Origin: Aporrectodea caliginosa
Taxonomy: Eukaryota > Annelida > Clitellata > Crassiclitellata > Lumbricidae
Reading direction: 5' to 3'
Assembly: GCA_020284085.1 (NCBI GenBank)
Contig: JACEVL010000045.1
Coordinates: forward strand, 2,694,696 to 2,758,695
Length of the DNA stretch: 64,000 nt
The first letter of the stretch is position 1. The number at the start of each line of letters is the position of its first letter. Positions 1 to 22,667 of this stretch are shown piece by piece. The notes beneath the pieces are model-generated. The model was not told where the DNA came from, ran no database searches, and saw only the letters and a list, made by a program, of their open reading frames with translations. A program made the position numbers and the translations under genes.

Positions 1-111
1 TCCATTACTTTGTTGGGATTATCATCAACGCACACTTTTTCATGTGTACTTGCGGTTTTCAATATGTTTTGTACAGTAAAACTTATCTGAGTGTGGGAAC
101 AAACGCTGAAA

Positions 112-11759
<11,648 letters not shown>

Positions 11760-12034
11760 TTGCATACAAGTCTGACAAAGTCTGACGTTGAGTACAAACT
11801 GGTTAGTCACTCAAGATCCGGTGTCTTCACCAGCATATTAAACAAGGCTTCATGAGTAAGACAGTTCTCAAGAACTAAATAATCATACTTGCTTTTAATT
11901 ATTCGGATGCCAACTAACAATACAATAACCTACATTATAAAAATTTCTACGTGGTTTTGATTTATGTAGATCTTATAATTAGTAAATGCTGGAAGTGCTT
12001 ATTAATAAGGATGACTCGAATAGTAGCTACTGAA
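11760..12034 (+). other. Putative 3' UTR and downstream of the Ig receptor gene
   Basis: Follows the TAA stop. A variant polyadenylation signal ATTAAA lies at about 11837. No coding signal. Confidence 0.4.
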
Positions 12035-12747
12035 GTTTCATCCTGTAAATGAACCATATAACTGACGATTCGTACCTCTTCACACCGCAGAAACAGAACT
12101 TCAACATATCCACAACTGGTCAGAGGAAAAGAACCTAAAAATAAACTCTTCCAAAACCCGTGAAATGGCAGTCATCAAGCATCACCAATCTTCACTCCAA
12201 CAAACCCTCAATCACCGGTATTCCTCGCTCTACCTCAATAAAAGCCCTAGGCGTCACCATCGATGAGAAACTTTCAGTTACGGAACACATCAACAAAGTC
12301 GTCAAAAGTGGCTCTGCTTCAATCTTCGCCCTTAAAACACTCAAAAACCATGGTGCATCTGCAGATTCTCTACAACTGATCACCCGCGCCACCATCATAG
12401 CCAGAACAATGTATGCTTCCCCGCCTGGTGGGGACTGGCGAGCGAAAAGGACAAATCCCGCATTGAACGTCTGAATAACAGATTAAAACGCTCTGGTTTT
12501 ATTCAGTCAGATTCCCCTTCTACGAATGTTCTTGCTTATAACGCAGACACTTCACTCTTTAAGGCCGTCCTCTTAAATGCGAATCATTCACTCAGAAACC
12601 TGTTTCCTAACCAACATTTTACGCCCTATTTTCTTAGGGTCAGACCACATAACTTTAACCTTCCTGACAAAGACTCACGAAATTTTATATCTCGTATGTT
12701 ATTCCTGAACTCTTACTAAGCTATTATTAATTCATACTATAATATCT
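12035..12747 (+). pseudogene. 5'-truncated CR1-like LINE RT fragment, tandem copy 1
   Basis: Encodes the C-terminal part of a CR1-type reverse transcriptase: an NWSEEKNLKIN-type segment just after the active site, then ALGVTIDEKLSVTEHINKVV, ARTMYASP and LKRSGFIQSDSP, ending FLNSY. A one-base loss in a C run (about 12420) shifts the frame relative to copy 2. The fragment is the left part of an 894-bp tandemly duplicated unit. An RTE-like LINE was inserted at its right end (12747/12748). Confidence 0.8.
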
Positions 12748-15700
12748 TCTTCTTTAAGTTCTCTGCCCTTCGGCAGGTTCCAACTTCCAATGACGCCACT
12801 CTTCTCTGTGCTGTGCTTTTTCCTTTAGTTCGCTGTATCCGTCGGTCATCCATCCCAGCATCATCTGCCTCGGTCTTCCTCTCCCTCTTTTCCCTTCCAT
12901 TCTCCCTTCTATGATTTCTTTCAGGAGGGAGTCTCCTCTTAATACGTGCCCCACCCAGTTCTTCTGTCTTTCTCTTATTGTTGTTATTAGCGATCGCTTT
13001 TCATCAACCATTTGTAGGACCTCCTCATTCGATATATGCTCCGTCCAGCTCACCTTCTCCATCCTTCTCCAAATCCACGTTTTAAAAGCCTCTAATTTCT
13101 TCATATCCTCTTTCCTGATGGTCCAGGTCTCTGACCCATACAGCGCCACACTCCATACCAGTGTTTTGACCAGTCTTTTCTTTAGGCTTTTGTTTAATCC
13201 TCCTCTCAACAATTCACCTCTTTTCATAAATGCATCTTTTCCCAGGGCTATTCTTCGTTTCACATCGTTGTGGCTCCTTGCATCTGTTGTTATCATGCGT
13301 CCCAAGTAACAAAAGCTCTTAACCTGTTCCACCTCCTCACCGTTGATTTTTATTTTCTCTGTTACATCTCCCTCCTCTCGGCTTATCTTCATACTCTTTG
13401 TCTTTCCAATGTTTATTTTCATGTTGTATGTCTTTGAGGTCAGATTTAGTTTGTCCATCATCTTCTGTAGACCTGCCTGTGTCGTCGCCAACATTGCTTG
13501 ATCGTCAGCAAATCTTAAGGCTTTTATAGGTCTTCCTCCTACTTTTACTCCTTCGTCTGTCTCCTCCATTGCCTCCTGTATTAGTTCCTCTATGTATATG
13601 TTAAAGAGGAGTGGTGATAGAGGACATCCTTGTCTTACTCCCCTTCCAATTTCTCCTTCCTCTGAACATTCTCCGTCTATTCTGATCTTTACTTTCTGAT
13701 TCATGTAGAGGTTTCCTATAAGCCTTCTGTCTTTCCAGTCAATTCCTCTTCGTCTCAATGCAGTCATCAGTTTTCTCCAATCTACCCTGTCAAACGCTTT
13801 TTCATAGTCCACAAAACAGATGTAAACCTCTTGTCCATACTCTAAACTTCTTTCTGCCAGAACCCTCAATGATCCGATAGCGTCTCTTGTACCCCGACCC
13901 TTTCTGAACCCAAATTGATCTTCTCCTAATCCTTTGTCAGCATCTACCTTTGCCTGTATTCTTTTTGTTATTATTTTCAGCATAATCTTGGCTGCGTGTG
14001 ACAGCAAGCTAATTGTTCTGTAATCCTTACAAGCTGTTGCGTTGTTCTTCTTTTTTATGGGTATCATGATGGTTTTTAAAAAGTCCTCGGGCCACTTCCC
14101 AGTGTTATATATGTCTTGGCATAATCTTATTAATTCTCCTGTTGCTTTTTCGCCTAGATTTTTTAGGATTTCGGCTGGGATGTTATCTGCCCCTTCTGCT
14201 TTATTGTTTTTCATGTCACTGATTGCTGCCAGTACCTCATCTTTTAACACCTCCGGCCCTATATCTTCTCCTGTCCCCATGTATGGTCCGTCATTCAGGT
14301 TCTTCGGTTTTTCCTGACTCTGATATAGTTCTTCTACATATTCTTTCCATCGGTTTCGAATCTCTTCTGGATCCTGCAGCATCTTGCCTTCCTTATCCTC
14401 CACTGCTATTCCTCCTTCCCTTGTTGGCTTCTTTGTCATCTTCCTCACTTTTTCATATACTTGATCGTATCTTCCCTTCGCCTGCAGTTCTTCCAGTTCT
14501 TCACATTTCTCCTCCCACCATTTTTCTCTTGCTTTCTTTGTTGTTCTTCTCAATTTGTTGTTTAATCGTCTATATTCTTTCTTGGCTTCTTCTGTATTCT
14601 GGTGTTTCCACTTCCTTCTTTCTTCCATTTCTTTTATCATGTCCTCCGTTATCCATGGTTTCCGTGGCGTCTGCCCTTGCTGTTGTCCCACCGTCCTCAT
14701 CGCTTCCCGTGTGATAGTCTCCTTTAGTCCTCTCCACCTTTCCTCAGTTGTGGCCGTTTCCATCTCCTTGATGTTCTCTTCTATGTTTTCTGCCAGTTCC
14801 TTACTCTTTGTCTTTAATTTCTGCTTATTCCATTTGTTTACCTTCTTCTTATTCTTCCTGATGAACTTTAATTGCAGGTGAACGGTCATTGCTACCAAGT
14901 TATGATCTGTATCTGCATCCGCTGCGGGAAGTGTTTTCGCGTTTTTCACACTATTTCTGTATCGTTGTTTTGTCAAGATGTAATCCATCTGATAGCGTGC
15001 ACTGTCTCCAGGTGCCTTCCACGTATATCTCCGTCGTTTTTCTTGCTTGTACCAAGTGTTTGTCACCAACATATTTTGCCTCTTGCAGAACTCTACGAGC
15101 TTTTGTCCTCTTTCGTTTCTTTTGCCTAATCCATATTTTCCAATATAGCCTTCCTCCTCCCCTTCACCCACCGATGCGTTCCAGTCTCCCATAATGATTG
15201 TGTAGTCTTTTCCTTTTGTGTCTTCTAATCTTTTGTCTATACCTTCGTATATTTTATCTACTTCCTCCTCCTCGTGTGTTGATGTTGGCATATAAACCTG
15301 TATGATTACGATGTCGACTGGATGTGCCTGTATTCTCACTGATAACATTCTATCTCCACATCTTTCTATTTCAGTAACACATTTGGCAACTCTGTCTTCC
15401 AATAAGATCGCTACTCCACTCTGTCCTTTGTTATCTTCGGTGTATATCACTCTTACTCCTTCACTCGTAAAGTCTCCTCCTTCCTTCCATCTAACCTCAG
15501 CTAGCCCCAGTATATCCAGTCTAGCCTTTCTCATTTCTCTAATCACGTTTGCTAACTTTCCCGGTCTCCTCATCGATCTCACATTCCATGTTCCAACTCT
15601 TATTCTCTCTTTACAAGGTTTTCTCTGGATGACGACCTGAGAGGCCTTGCAGGCCGAGCTGGCCCTCTTTCCTCCCCTGCCGAACGCGACTCCTCTCAAC

Positions 15701-16006
15701 AGCGGTTGTGGGGAATCGTTCACGTTGTTAACGTAATTTCTTTCTATCGTCATTGTCAGTGTTTCTTGGGAAATTAGAGAGGTGGTTTCCCGTTGCCTTC
15801 CTCTCGGTGTTTTTAACGAGACACCATCTCCGAGCGTCGATGTCCTTCATCGTCCGTCCTTCCGACTCCTTGTCTCTGGGCTCGCATATACCGGCGAGGG
15901 CTCGGTCGTCCACCACGCACTCTGTTTCCAACAGGGGTACCGCGTGAAGGTGGCGTGGTGGGCATTTGGGTGGTAGAGGCTTTTAGAGACGCATACCACC
16001 CCATTC
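12748..16006 (-). mobile_element. Near full-length RTE-like non-LTR retrotransposon
   Basis: The boundaries come from comparison with the second copy of the surrounding tandem duplication, which lacks the insert. The target reads ATATCT/AGATG, and TCT is present on both sides (12745-12747 and 16007-16009). The 3' end on the minus strand is a short GAA-repeat tail (AAAGAAGAAGAT) rather than poly(A). About 250 bp of 5' UTR precedes a single long ORF. Confidence 0.8.
12754..15753 (-). CDS. LINE endonuclease-reverse transcriptase (RTE-like), intact
   Basis: 999 codons without interruption. An APE-type endonuclease comes first: RVGTWNVRSM, LAEVRW, IIMGDWNAS, YQMDYIL and DTDHNLV (residues about 50-290). 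The reverse transcriptase follows: FVDYEKAFDRVDW, GVRQGCPLSPLLFNIY and LRFADDQAML (about 545-800), then GRMITTDARSHNDVKRRI and a C-terminal GHVLRG...GRGRPR region common in arthropod and other invertebrate LINE proteins. The protein makes the nick and primes cDNA synthesis at the target (family knowledge). The start is the first Met, about 50 residues before the endonuclease. The intact frame suggests recent insertion. The clade (RTE versus a neighbour) is inferred by eye. Confidence 0.85.
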   Translation of the reverse strand: MTIERNYVNNVNDSPQPLLRGVAFGRGGKRASSACKASQVVIQRKPCKERIRVGTWNVRSMRRPGKLANVIREMRKARLDILGLAEVRWKEGGDFTSEGVRVIYTEDNKGQSGVAILLEDRVAKCVTEIERCGDRMLSVRIQAHPVDIVIIQVYMPTSTHEEEEVDKIYEGIDKRLEDTKGKDYTIIMGDWNASVGEGEEEGYIGKYGLGKRNERGQKLVEFCKRQNMLVTNTWYKQEKRRRYTWKAPGDSARYQMDYILTKQRYRNSVKNAKTLPAADADTDHNLVAMTVHLQLKFIRKNKKKVNKWNKQKLKTKSKELAENIEENIKEMETATTEERWRGLKETITREAMRTVGQQQGQTPRKPWITEDMIKEMEERRKWKHQNTEEAKKEYRRLNNKLRRTTKKAREKWWEEKCEELEELQAKGRYDQVYEKVRKMTKKPTREGGIAVEDKEGKMLQDPEEIRNRWKEYVEELYQSQEKPKNLNDGPYMGTGEDIGPEVLKDEVLAAISDMKNNKAEGADNIPAEILKNLGEKATGELIRLCQDIYNTGKWPEDFLKTIMIPIKKKNNATACKDYRTISLLSHAAKIMLKIITKRIQAKVDADKGLGEDQFGFRKGRGTRDAIGSLRVLAERSLEYGQEVYICFVDYEKAFDRVDWRKLMTALRRRGIDWKDRRLIGNLYMNQKVKIRIDGECSEEGEIGRGVRQGCPLSPLLFNIYIEELIQEAMEETDEGVKVGGRPIKALRFADDQAMLATTQAGLQKMMDKLNLTSKTYNMKINIGKTKSMKISREEGDVTEKIKINGEEVEQVKSFCYLGRMITTDARSHNDVKRRIALGKDAFMKRGELLRGGLNKSLKKRLVKTLVWSVALYGSETWTIRKEDMKKLEAFKTWIWRRMEKVSWTEHISNEEVLQMVDEKRSLITTIRERQKNWVGHVLRGDSLLKEIIEGRMEGKRGRGRPRQMMLGWMTDGYSELKEKAQHREEWRHWKLEPAEGQRT

Positions 16007-16190
16007 TCTAGATGTATTTTATTTTCTATGTACACCTACAGCGTTATGTCTGTTGTTAACATATTAAACGAATATATGATGAACTCATATTGGTTAAAGC
16101 TCTAATTTGTTCTTGCGCAAATATGTTGAAGTGACAGTAACGATTGAAAGTTAAATGAAAATAAAGCAATGTGAATGGGAAGACCTGAAA
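16007..16190 (+). repeat. Right part of tandem duplication copy 1
   Basis: Identical by eye to 16901-17084, from TCTAGATGTATTTTATTTTC to GGGAAGACCTGAAA. Together with 12035-12747 it makes the first copy of the 894-bp unit, now separated by the RTE insertion. Confidence 0.9.
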
Positions 16191-17084
16191 GTTTCATCCT
16201 GTAAATGAACCATATAACTGACGATTCGTACCTCTTCACACCGCAGAAACAGAACTTCAACATATCCACAACTGGTCAGAGGAAAAGAACCTAAAAATAA
16301 ACTCTTCCAAAACCCGTGAAATGGCAGTCATCAAGCATCACCAATCTTCACTCCAACAAACCCTCAATCACCGGTATTCCTCGCTCTACCTCAATAAAAG
16401 CCCTAGGCGTCACCATCGATGAGAAACTTTCAGTTACGGAACACATCAACAAAGTCGTCAAAAGTGGCTCTGCTTCAATCTTCGCCCTTAAAACACTCAA
16501 AACCATGGTGCATCTGCAGATTCTCTACAACTGATCACCCGCGCCACCATCATAGCCAGAACAATGTATGCTTCCCCCGCCTGGTGGGGACTGGCGAGCG
16601 AAAAGGACAAATCCCGCATTGAACGTCTGAATAACAGATTAAAACGCTCTGGTTTTATTCAGTCAGATTCCCCTTCTACGAATGTTCTTGCTTATAACGC
16701 AGACACTTCACTCTTTAAGGCCGTCCTCTTAAATGCGAATCATTCACTCAGAAACCTGTTTCCTAACCAACATTTTACGCCCTATTTTCTTAGGGTCAGA
16801 CCACATAACTTTAACCTTCCTGACAAAGACTCACGAAATTTTATATCTCGTATGTTATTCCTGAACTCTTACTAAGCTATTATTAATTCATACTATAATA
16901 TCTAGATGTATTTTATTTTCTATGTACACCTACAGCGTTATGTCTGTTGTTAACATATTAAACGAATATATGATGAACTCATATTGGTTAAAGCTCTAAT
17001 TTGTTCTTGCGCAAATATGTTGAAGTGACAGTAACGATTGAAAGTTAAATGAAAATAAAGCAATGTGAATGGGAAGACCTGAAA
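16191..17084 (+). repeat. Tandem duplication copy 2 (uninterrupted), with CR1-like LINE fragment
   Basis: 894 bp matching copy 1 closely. The CR1-like fragment (16191-16903) ends FLNSY as in copy 1. The two copies differ by single-base indels: copy 2 lost an A in the run at about 16500 (breaking the frame after KTLK) but kept the C run lost in copy 1, so MYASPAWWGLASEKDK reads through here. Confidence 0.9.
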
Positions 17085-17145
17085 GGACTTGTGACCATTG
17101 CCATGGTTAAAATTATTAGAGCCATCTGTATCTTTCCCGCCATTC

Positions 17146-17206
17146 GAATTTGGGTCCGAAAAAGTGAATAAATGCAATGGATCTGGATATGAACACGTGG
17201 AACCTA
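17146..17206 (+). pseudogene. Relic of the Ig receptor tail repeat
   Basis: GGGTCCGAAAAAGTGAATAA is followed by a near match to CAATACATGGATCTGG, then TTTGCATACGGGTCAGAGAC. This resembles the tail repeat unit of exon 11 followed by the bases just after its stop codon (ATTGCATACAAGTCTGAC). It is frameshifted and only about two units long, about 5.4 kb beyond the real exon. Confidence 0.55.
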
Positions 17207-17399
17207 TTTGCATACGGGTCAGAGACAAATCATTTTCCATAATTGCTGCATATATGACGGCAAGGTCATTTATGCGAACCAATCAGGCGGGAAAACCGCA
17301 GCTCAGTACATAGGGCCTACAAGTCAAATGAAATAATAGAAAAAATAGAAAAGATGGTCATCTTGTGACTACCATCCATGGTCGTTGACACAATCGTGT

Positions 17400-18060
17400 T
17401 CTGGCTTCGATATTAAACTCACCTTCCGAACAATTTTGCCTTTTTTTACCCATTTTTACATTTAATATTATTTTCATATCTCTGACAATAATTGCTGCAA
17501 GTTTTTTCTAATTTGTATCCGATATCATTATCCAACCCTGTGCATTCAAACTAAACTGTTTGCAGAGATGCTCGATTTATAGATCGGTGAGCGACCTTTT
17601 AAAGGTGTCCAATAAAACGCATTGCTTTAGTACAGTTCTGTTTAGGTCCATTTGAAGGAAACCTTATGACTGCAAAGGCAGTTTACTTCGACCTTACCTT
17701 TTAATCGACTAAATTCAATTGAAGCTGTTACAAATCATGTTTCACAAATGGTAGGTTATGATCGCCGTCAATATTGAAGCCGGTTAAACACTGAAAACTA
17801 CTAATCTTATCTTTACTTAATAAATGTCTCTGAACGTCTAATCAGGTTTACCATTGCAACTGAAAGTGTTTGTATCGGAGTCAACGGCCTTTAATGCCAT
17901 AAGATCCAGTCAAACAGTTGGTACCAAATCATTGCATTTCAATTCGCCACTGCCCGCAATCTGGTAATACTAGCCCAAGGTTGGATAAAGGAGGAGAGCG
18001 ACGCTAATCATCTTTGTTAGTACAGAACGTCGTTTAGCAGTAACTACTGCTAATATTTTA
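17400..18060. repeat. Dispersed repeat, copy 1
   Basis: Shares three landmarks in order with the region from 26936: TTCGATATTAAACTC, then TTTTAAAGGTGTCCAAT, then (at 18000) GACGCTAATCATCTTTGTTA. No coding potential is seen. The element class is unknown. Confidence 0.5.
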
Positions 18061-18435
18061 ACGTAAGTAAGTATGCAATTAAGTAAGTTAGTATGTAAGT
18101 ACTGTAATAAGAAAATCAACATAATTTGTTTAAAGAAGTTGATATTGTAGAATATTTCCACGGTGTCATTTAACTGATAGTTTAACTATTACTTTTAATC
18201 AGCCTAAATACGATTAGCACACCCTCAAATTCTAAAACGTTGATATATTATAATCGTCAACCGCAGTGACGCTTATTTAGATAATGATCGTCTACGCTCC
18301 ATCTGTCATATGCACGAGGAACAAATGAACATAGGGACATTCCCAAAAGCAGAGAAATTTTAAATACTTTACATAAAATATTATGTATTCAACACTATAT
18401 TATTTTATACAGTCATCATTATTAGGACAGAGCGT
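18060..18435. other. Unassigned AT-rich stretch
   Basis: Short AAGT runs near 18065-18100; no gene or element recognised. Confidence 0.4.
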
Positions 18436-18459
18436 CGTTTCTTTCTTTCTTTCTTTCTC
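18436..18459. repeat. (TTTC)n microsatellite at the LINE 3' end
   Basis: Five TTTC units directly next to the 3' end of the minus-strand LINE fragment; likely its simple-repeat tail. Confidence 0.7.
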
Positions 18460-18464
18460 CTCCG

Positions 18465-19662
18465 TCAAGTATTCGCTGACGATGAGGCTCTAACAAAACT
18501 TCTCCATTTCGGTCGGTCTCTTGCGAGTTCTATTGCCCTTCTTAAGTCCCATCCTCTGTCTTCTATGTCCTCCAGTACGTTATCTATCCATCTCTTCTTC
18601 TGACGTCCTCTGCTCCTTGTTCCCTCCACCTCTCCGTGCAGCGCCTTTGCCGGCATTCTTCCGTTCTCCATCCTGATCACATGTCCATACCATGTTAGTC
18701 TTCGTTTCTTTATTCTTTCCACTACCGTTTCCTTCTGTCCCAGTTCTTCTCGTGTCACCTCATTCCGTATCTTTTCTCTTCGTGATCTATTCAGTAGTCC
18801 TCGTAGCCATCCCATCTCCGCCACCAGGAGTCTTCTCTCGTCCTCCTTTTTCATGCACCAAGACTCTGCTCCATACGTGAGGACCGGTATCACCAGTGTT
18901 TCGTATAGTTTGGTTTTTGTTCTTGTTGAGATGTTGCCTGATCTCCATAGTTTCCTCAGCTTCCCAAACATTGCTGACGCCAGCCCAATTCTTTTCCTTA
19001 TGTCCCTTGTCGACTCCGCGTCCTCCGTAATTACGCCCCCAGGTACACAAATTCCGTCACCTGTTCCAGCTCCTCTCCTTCCAGGGTAATGTTTATCTTT
19101 TCTTTTTCCTTACCAATTGTCATTGTTTTGGTCTTCTCTCCATTGATCTTAAGACCGAATCTTTTGCTACTTTCGTGTACCCTGGTCGTTAGTTCCTGCA
19201 GTTGGCTTCCGCTTTCCGCCATCAGATCTATGTCATCTGCAAATCTTAGGTTGTTGACTATTGTTCCATTTATTATCACCCCTATTTCTGTATCTGGCAG
19301 CGCTATGTCCATCATTGCCTCCAATATCAGGTTGAATAATAATATCTAATATCTTTTTTTTAATATCTTTTTCTTTAATTTAGCGCTTGACAAACGCACT
19401 GCGCTGTACATTTACATGTTATGCAATTGAAACAATCTTAACTAGTTAACTACTAACAGAACAGACAGCTTGTAATACAACGGCGCTAATAGCAGCCTAC
19501 AAAGCAAATCCGCCCAACGGGGGTATGGGGATAGACCGCAGCCTTGTCTTACTCCAACATGCACACGAAACCATTCCGTTAGCTCCCCATCTACTCTCAC
19601 TGCGCTTACCGTCTTGCTAATATAGGTCCTCTAGTAGCTCCACTAGCTCCTCTGGTGCAGAG
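18465..19662 (-). pseudogene. 5'-truncated LINE reverse transcriptase relic
   Basis: The minus strand encodes NNLRFADDIDLMAE (RT active site, about 19250), then LEQVTEFVYLGA. After a frameshift near 19020, KLRKLWRSGNISTRTKTKLY, GAESW, LTWYGHVIRM and RDRPKWRSF follow to a stop at 18465. Further upstream, 19490-19660 gives a frameshifted VRQGCGLSP, the RT motif that should precede FADD. The two parts are separated by about 150 bp of T-rich unrelated sequence (19340-19490). Inactive. Confidence 0.75.
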
Positions 19663-21399
19663 CGTCGTTTAGCACCACTTAACAATGATGTTAGTATGCA
19701 ATTAAGTACTTCAATAAAGTAAATCAGTGAATCAGTACATATAATAGCAAATTAGTAAATAATTCAGTAAGTAAGTAAGTTAATAAGACTTCAGTACATG
19801 TAGGCGCATGGGTGTTAATAGCTTCCGCACAGAACTGTAGAACTGAAGCACTTCAGTGGGAGAGATTCGTTAAATTAGCACCAAACAAGGCGACTCGGGG
19901 ACACAGGTATAAATAATTATTTAAGAAGCCGAAAGGAACGTTTGGGTAATTTCTGCCAAAATGTTCCTTTCGGCTTCAGTGAAAGAGTCATGGATTCGTT
20001 GAATGACTTGGATGATAGTACTGACTCAGTGGAAACTGTCACTGCTTTTAAGGGGGAAGCTACGGAAACTGGGTTATTCAGCGTTCCAAGTTAATTTGAA
20101 GTGGTTCTAACATAGACTATAATACGTCTTCTGAACCACTTAAAACCCTTGTTATGTTGTTATGTAACATGATATCGTATGCCTCTACTGCTTTCTGACA
20201 GAAACAGGCGTGAGTAATCTGCACAGGTTCATTACAGGCTTAGCAACTGTTATTTGGATGGATGCATGAACGAATAAACGAATAAACGAATGAATAACTC
20301 AATGAACGAACGAATGACTTAATAAATGAATAAATGACTTAATGAACGAATGAATGTGTGCCTCGAAGAAAGACGCACGGTATATACGCTTGTCTGCAAT
20401 TTTGAAATAGAGTTTTAAAGCTAATTCCTTAACCATTCGCTACGTGTACGATTCCTCCTTTCATGATTGTCTCTATTGGAATTCAAGACGAAGTTGACAT
20501 TTATATAGAAACCGTGCAATTCGTTTTAAAGGTGTGCATGCTGTCCGGTCCTCCGACGCGTGATACTTTATTTTGACCAATATCCTTTGTAGCTCTTCCT
20601 ATCAACTGCCAGACTTCGTAAATTTGTTTCCACAAGCATCTATTCTGTTAATTGGTAGACTCACCTCATTGGATTTTTTCTGGGCCATTTTTTAACCAAT
20701 CCACCGCTTCAGGCCTAGTTTATGTCGCCTCTGATATCTATGTTGTAAGGTCTTAACTTTATTATTTTCTTATTGCATTTATTTCAGTCGTAACGCTTAT
20801 TTTCAATTGAATTTAACATTCCATTTTCAACTATTTAATATTTAACTTTTTGCCGCCCTTGGAACGTGGCGCATCTATAGGAAATGGTCTCGTTATTTGT
20901 ATTGTAGGCCTATTGATTGTACCTAGGCTATGTAGTAAATCTGTCAATGAGCTCGACAGACATTGAAAAGCACATCTTGCATTGCCAAAAACAATAGCGC
21001 CATAAAAGTATTTACCTTAGGTAATCATACAAGCCTTAGCGATATTAATTTTCTAGAATCGTGTGGTTGATTATCCCACGCCTATGTAGGATCAGTCGAG
21101 GCCTAATTGTTGATTTCTCAGTGATCCTGATTGTTTTCAATCACCCTTATTCGATTGTAAAACAATCTCAAACACTAACGCAATAAACATTACTGAGTCA
21201 CATCAACTTTAATATGGCATTAAACCATGGTTTATTTTCATGAAGTATATTTTGAATTAAACCATGATATGGTATTTATTTATGATATCACATATATTTC
21301 AATTTTATTTAAGCTCCACTATTTCTACAACGCCGTTGTGATGAAGCACAAAGTGACAATCGATGTCCAACAGTTTTATTAACAGTTTATTGCACACGG
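19663..21399. other. Unassigned region
   Basis: No gene found on either strand. It contains AAGT runs (about 19740-19790) and GAAT/GAAC tetranucleotide repeats (20268-20356). A segment at about 19920-19990 contains AAGCCGAAAGGAACGTTT with an inverted partner AAATGTTCCTTTCGGCTT about 25 bp away, a hairpin of unknown role. Confidence 0.4.
20268..20356. repeat. Degenerate (GAAT)n/(GAAC)n microsatellite
   Basis: Runs of AATGAACGAATAAACGAATA type for about 90 bp. Confidence 0.85.
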
Positions 21400-21925
21400 T
21401 CTTCCATCAGCGGCGCTTCACGAGGTCACACGGGCTACCACAATTGCACGCCTTCTGTATGCCTCACCAGCCTGGTGGGGGTACACCTCAGCTAGCGAAC
21501 GAAACAGTCTACAAAGGTTTTTACAACGAGTCAAGCGAATGGGCTACCTCCCGCCTCAGCAGCCTGATGTAGTCTGTATGATGGAAAAGGCAGACAATCA
21601 GCTTTTTCAGGCAGTCATATGGAACTGAAGTCATGTTCTGCGTAGCCTTTTTCCACCGACAGTCCGACGTAGCTATGCACTGCGCCAAAGACCTCATGAC
21701 TTTGAATTGCCAAATAAAGACGGTCGTAGCTTCATCCCTCGTGTGCTCTTTAAGTCAATATCAAAGAGATAGAACTGTTCGTAACTTAATCCAATCCATC
21801 GGTTCACTGCCGTACTGACATCTGACGATAACACTAATAATTATAGCTATTTTCCCTCTTTTTTCTTCTATGTGAGAAGTTGCGGTCTGTCAACTTTCTA
21901 TTTTCAATAAACGAAATTATATAAC
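21400..21925 (+). pseudogene. CR1-like LINE C-terminal fragment
   Basis: Encodes ATTIARLLYASPAWWGYTS, then KRMGYLPP, then a stop, then RSYALRQRPHDFELPNKDG and PRVLFKSI. This order (YASPAWWG...RPHDFELP) is that of CR1-like RT C-termini, related to but diverged from the copies at 12035 and 16191. AATAAA at about 21907 may be its 3' end. Confidence 0.7.
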
Positions 21926-21956
21926 AGAGCTTTCAATACTAACATACTTTCTTAGT

Positions 21957-22075
21957 ACTTGGTCCTTCCCATGCAATTCTTTACATCTGACCATTCGTTT
22001 CTGTCCAATGCAAGTCTTTCAGCCTCGTCCCACGACTTCTCCAAGCACCTCAAGTCGTCTCTGATGGTCTAGTAT
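21957..22075 (-). pseudogene. Short LINE C-terminal fragment
   Basis: The minus strand encodes LRCLEKSWDEAERLALDRNE followed by WSDVKN, the last residues of an RTE/CR1-like LINE protein. A paralogous piece lies at 26818-26940. Confidence 0.5.
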
Positions 22076-22667
22076 AGGCATAAGGAAATCTAAATTTCTA
22101 GATTACGGCTGAGAGTCGCAGATACTAACCAAAGGCTATTCATTATACTTAGATATTCTAGTGGTCTATGTGATACCTACCAGGTCAAGAAGACTACTTG
22201 TCACCTATTACCTGACTGTAAAATGAAGATATTTCAAAGTTAAAAAGAAATAAATGTCAATTATATAAAGATGAAATTTCAATTAAAACCCTTTTGACGG
22301 TAAAGATAATTATTTTTAAACGAAAAGCATAGGCTAGTTTGCTTAATTGCCGACAGTCAAATTTTGCAAATGGCTATTTTAGGTTTGTTACTGTAAACAA
22401 TGTTATATCATTTTTAAATCTGTAAATATCTAATTAGCATTTACTTGTACATTTTTACTTTTTTGTATTACATATTGTATTGTTTTGTATCTATCAATAC
22501 AATATATTGAATACAATATGTAATATAAAAATATTCAGGGAAGAATATTATGATGTGCATTATTATATTAAGCTTCTCCCCCACAATTATGTCTCTAAAG
22601 TTGACGTTAACAGCCATAAAATGTCGTTACGCATTAATTATTTATGATAATATTAGATATTAGATAT
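22076..22667. other. Unassigned AT-rich stretch
   Basis: Very AT-rich, with an imperfect palindromic TACATATTGTATTG...CAATACAATATATTG segment at about 22465-22510. No gene seen. Confidence 0.4.

Noticed and set aside
12911..15640. Several plus-strand open frames
   Set aside because: They are antisense to the intact LINE ORF on the minus strand and have no domain of their own.
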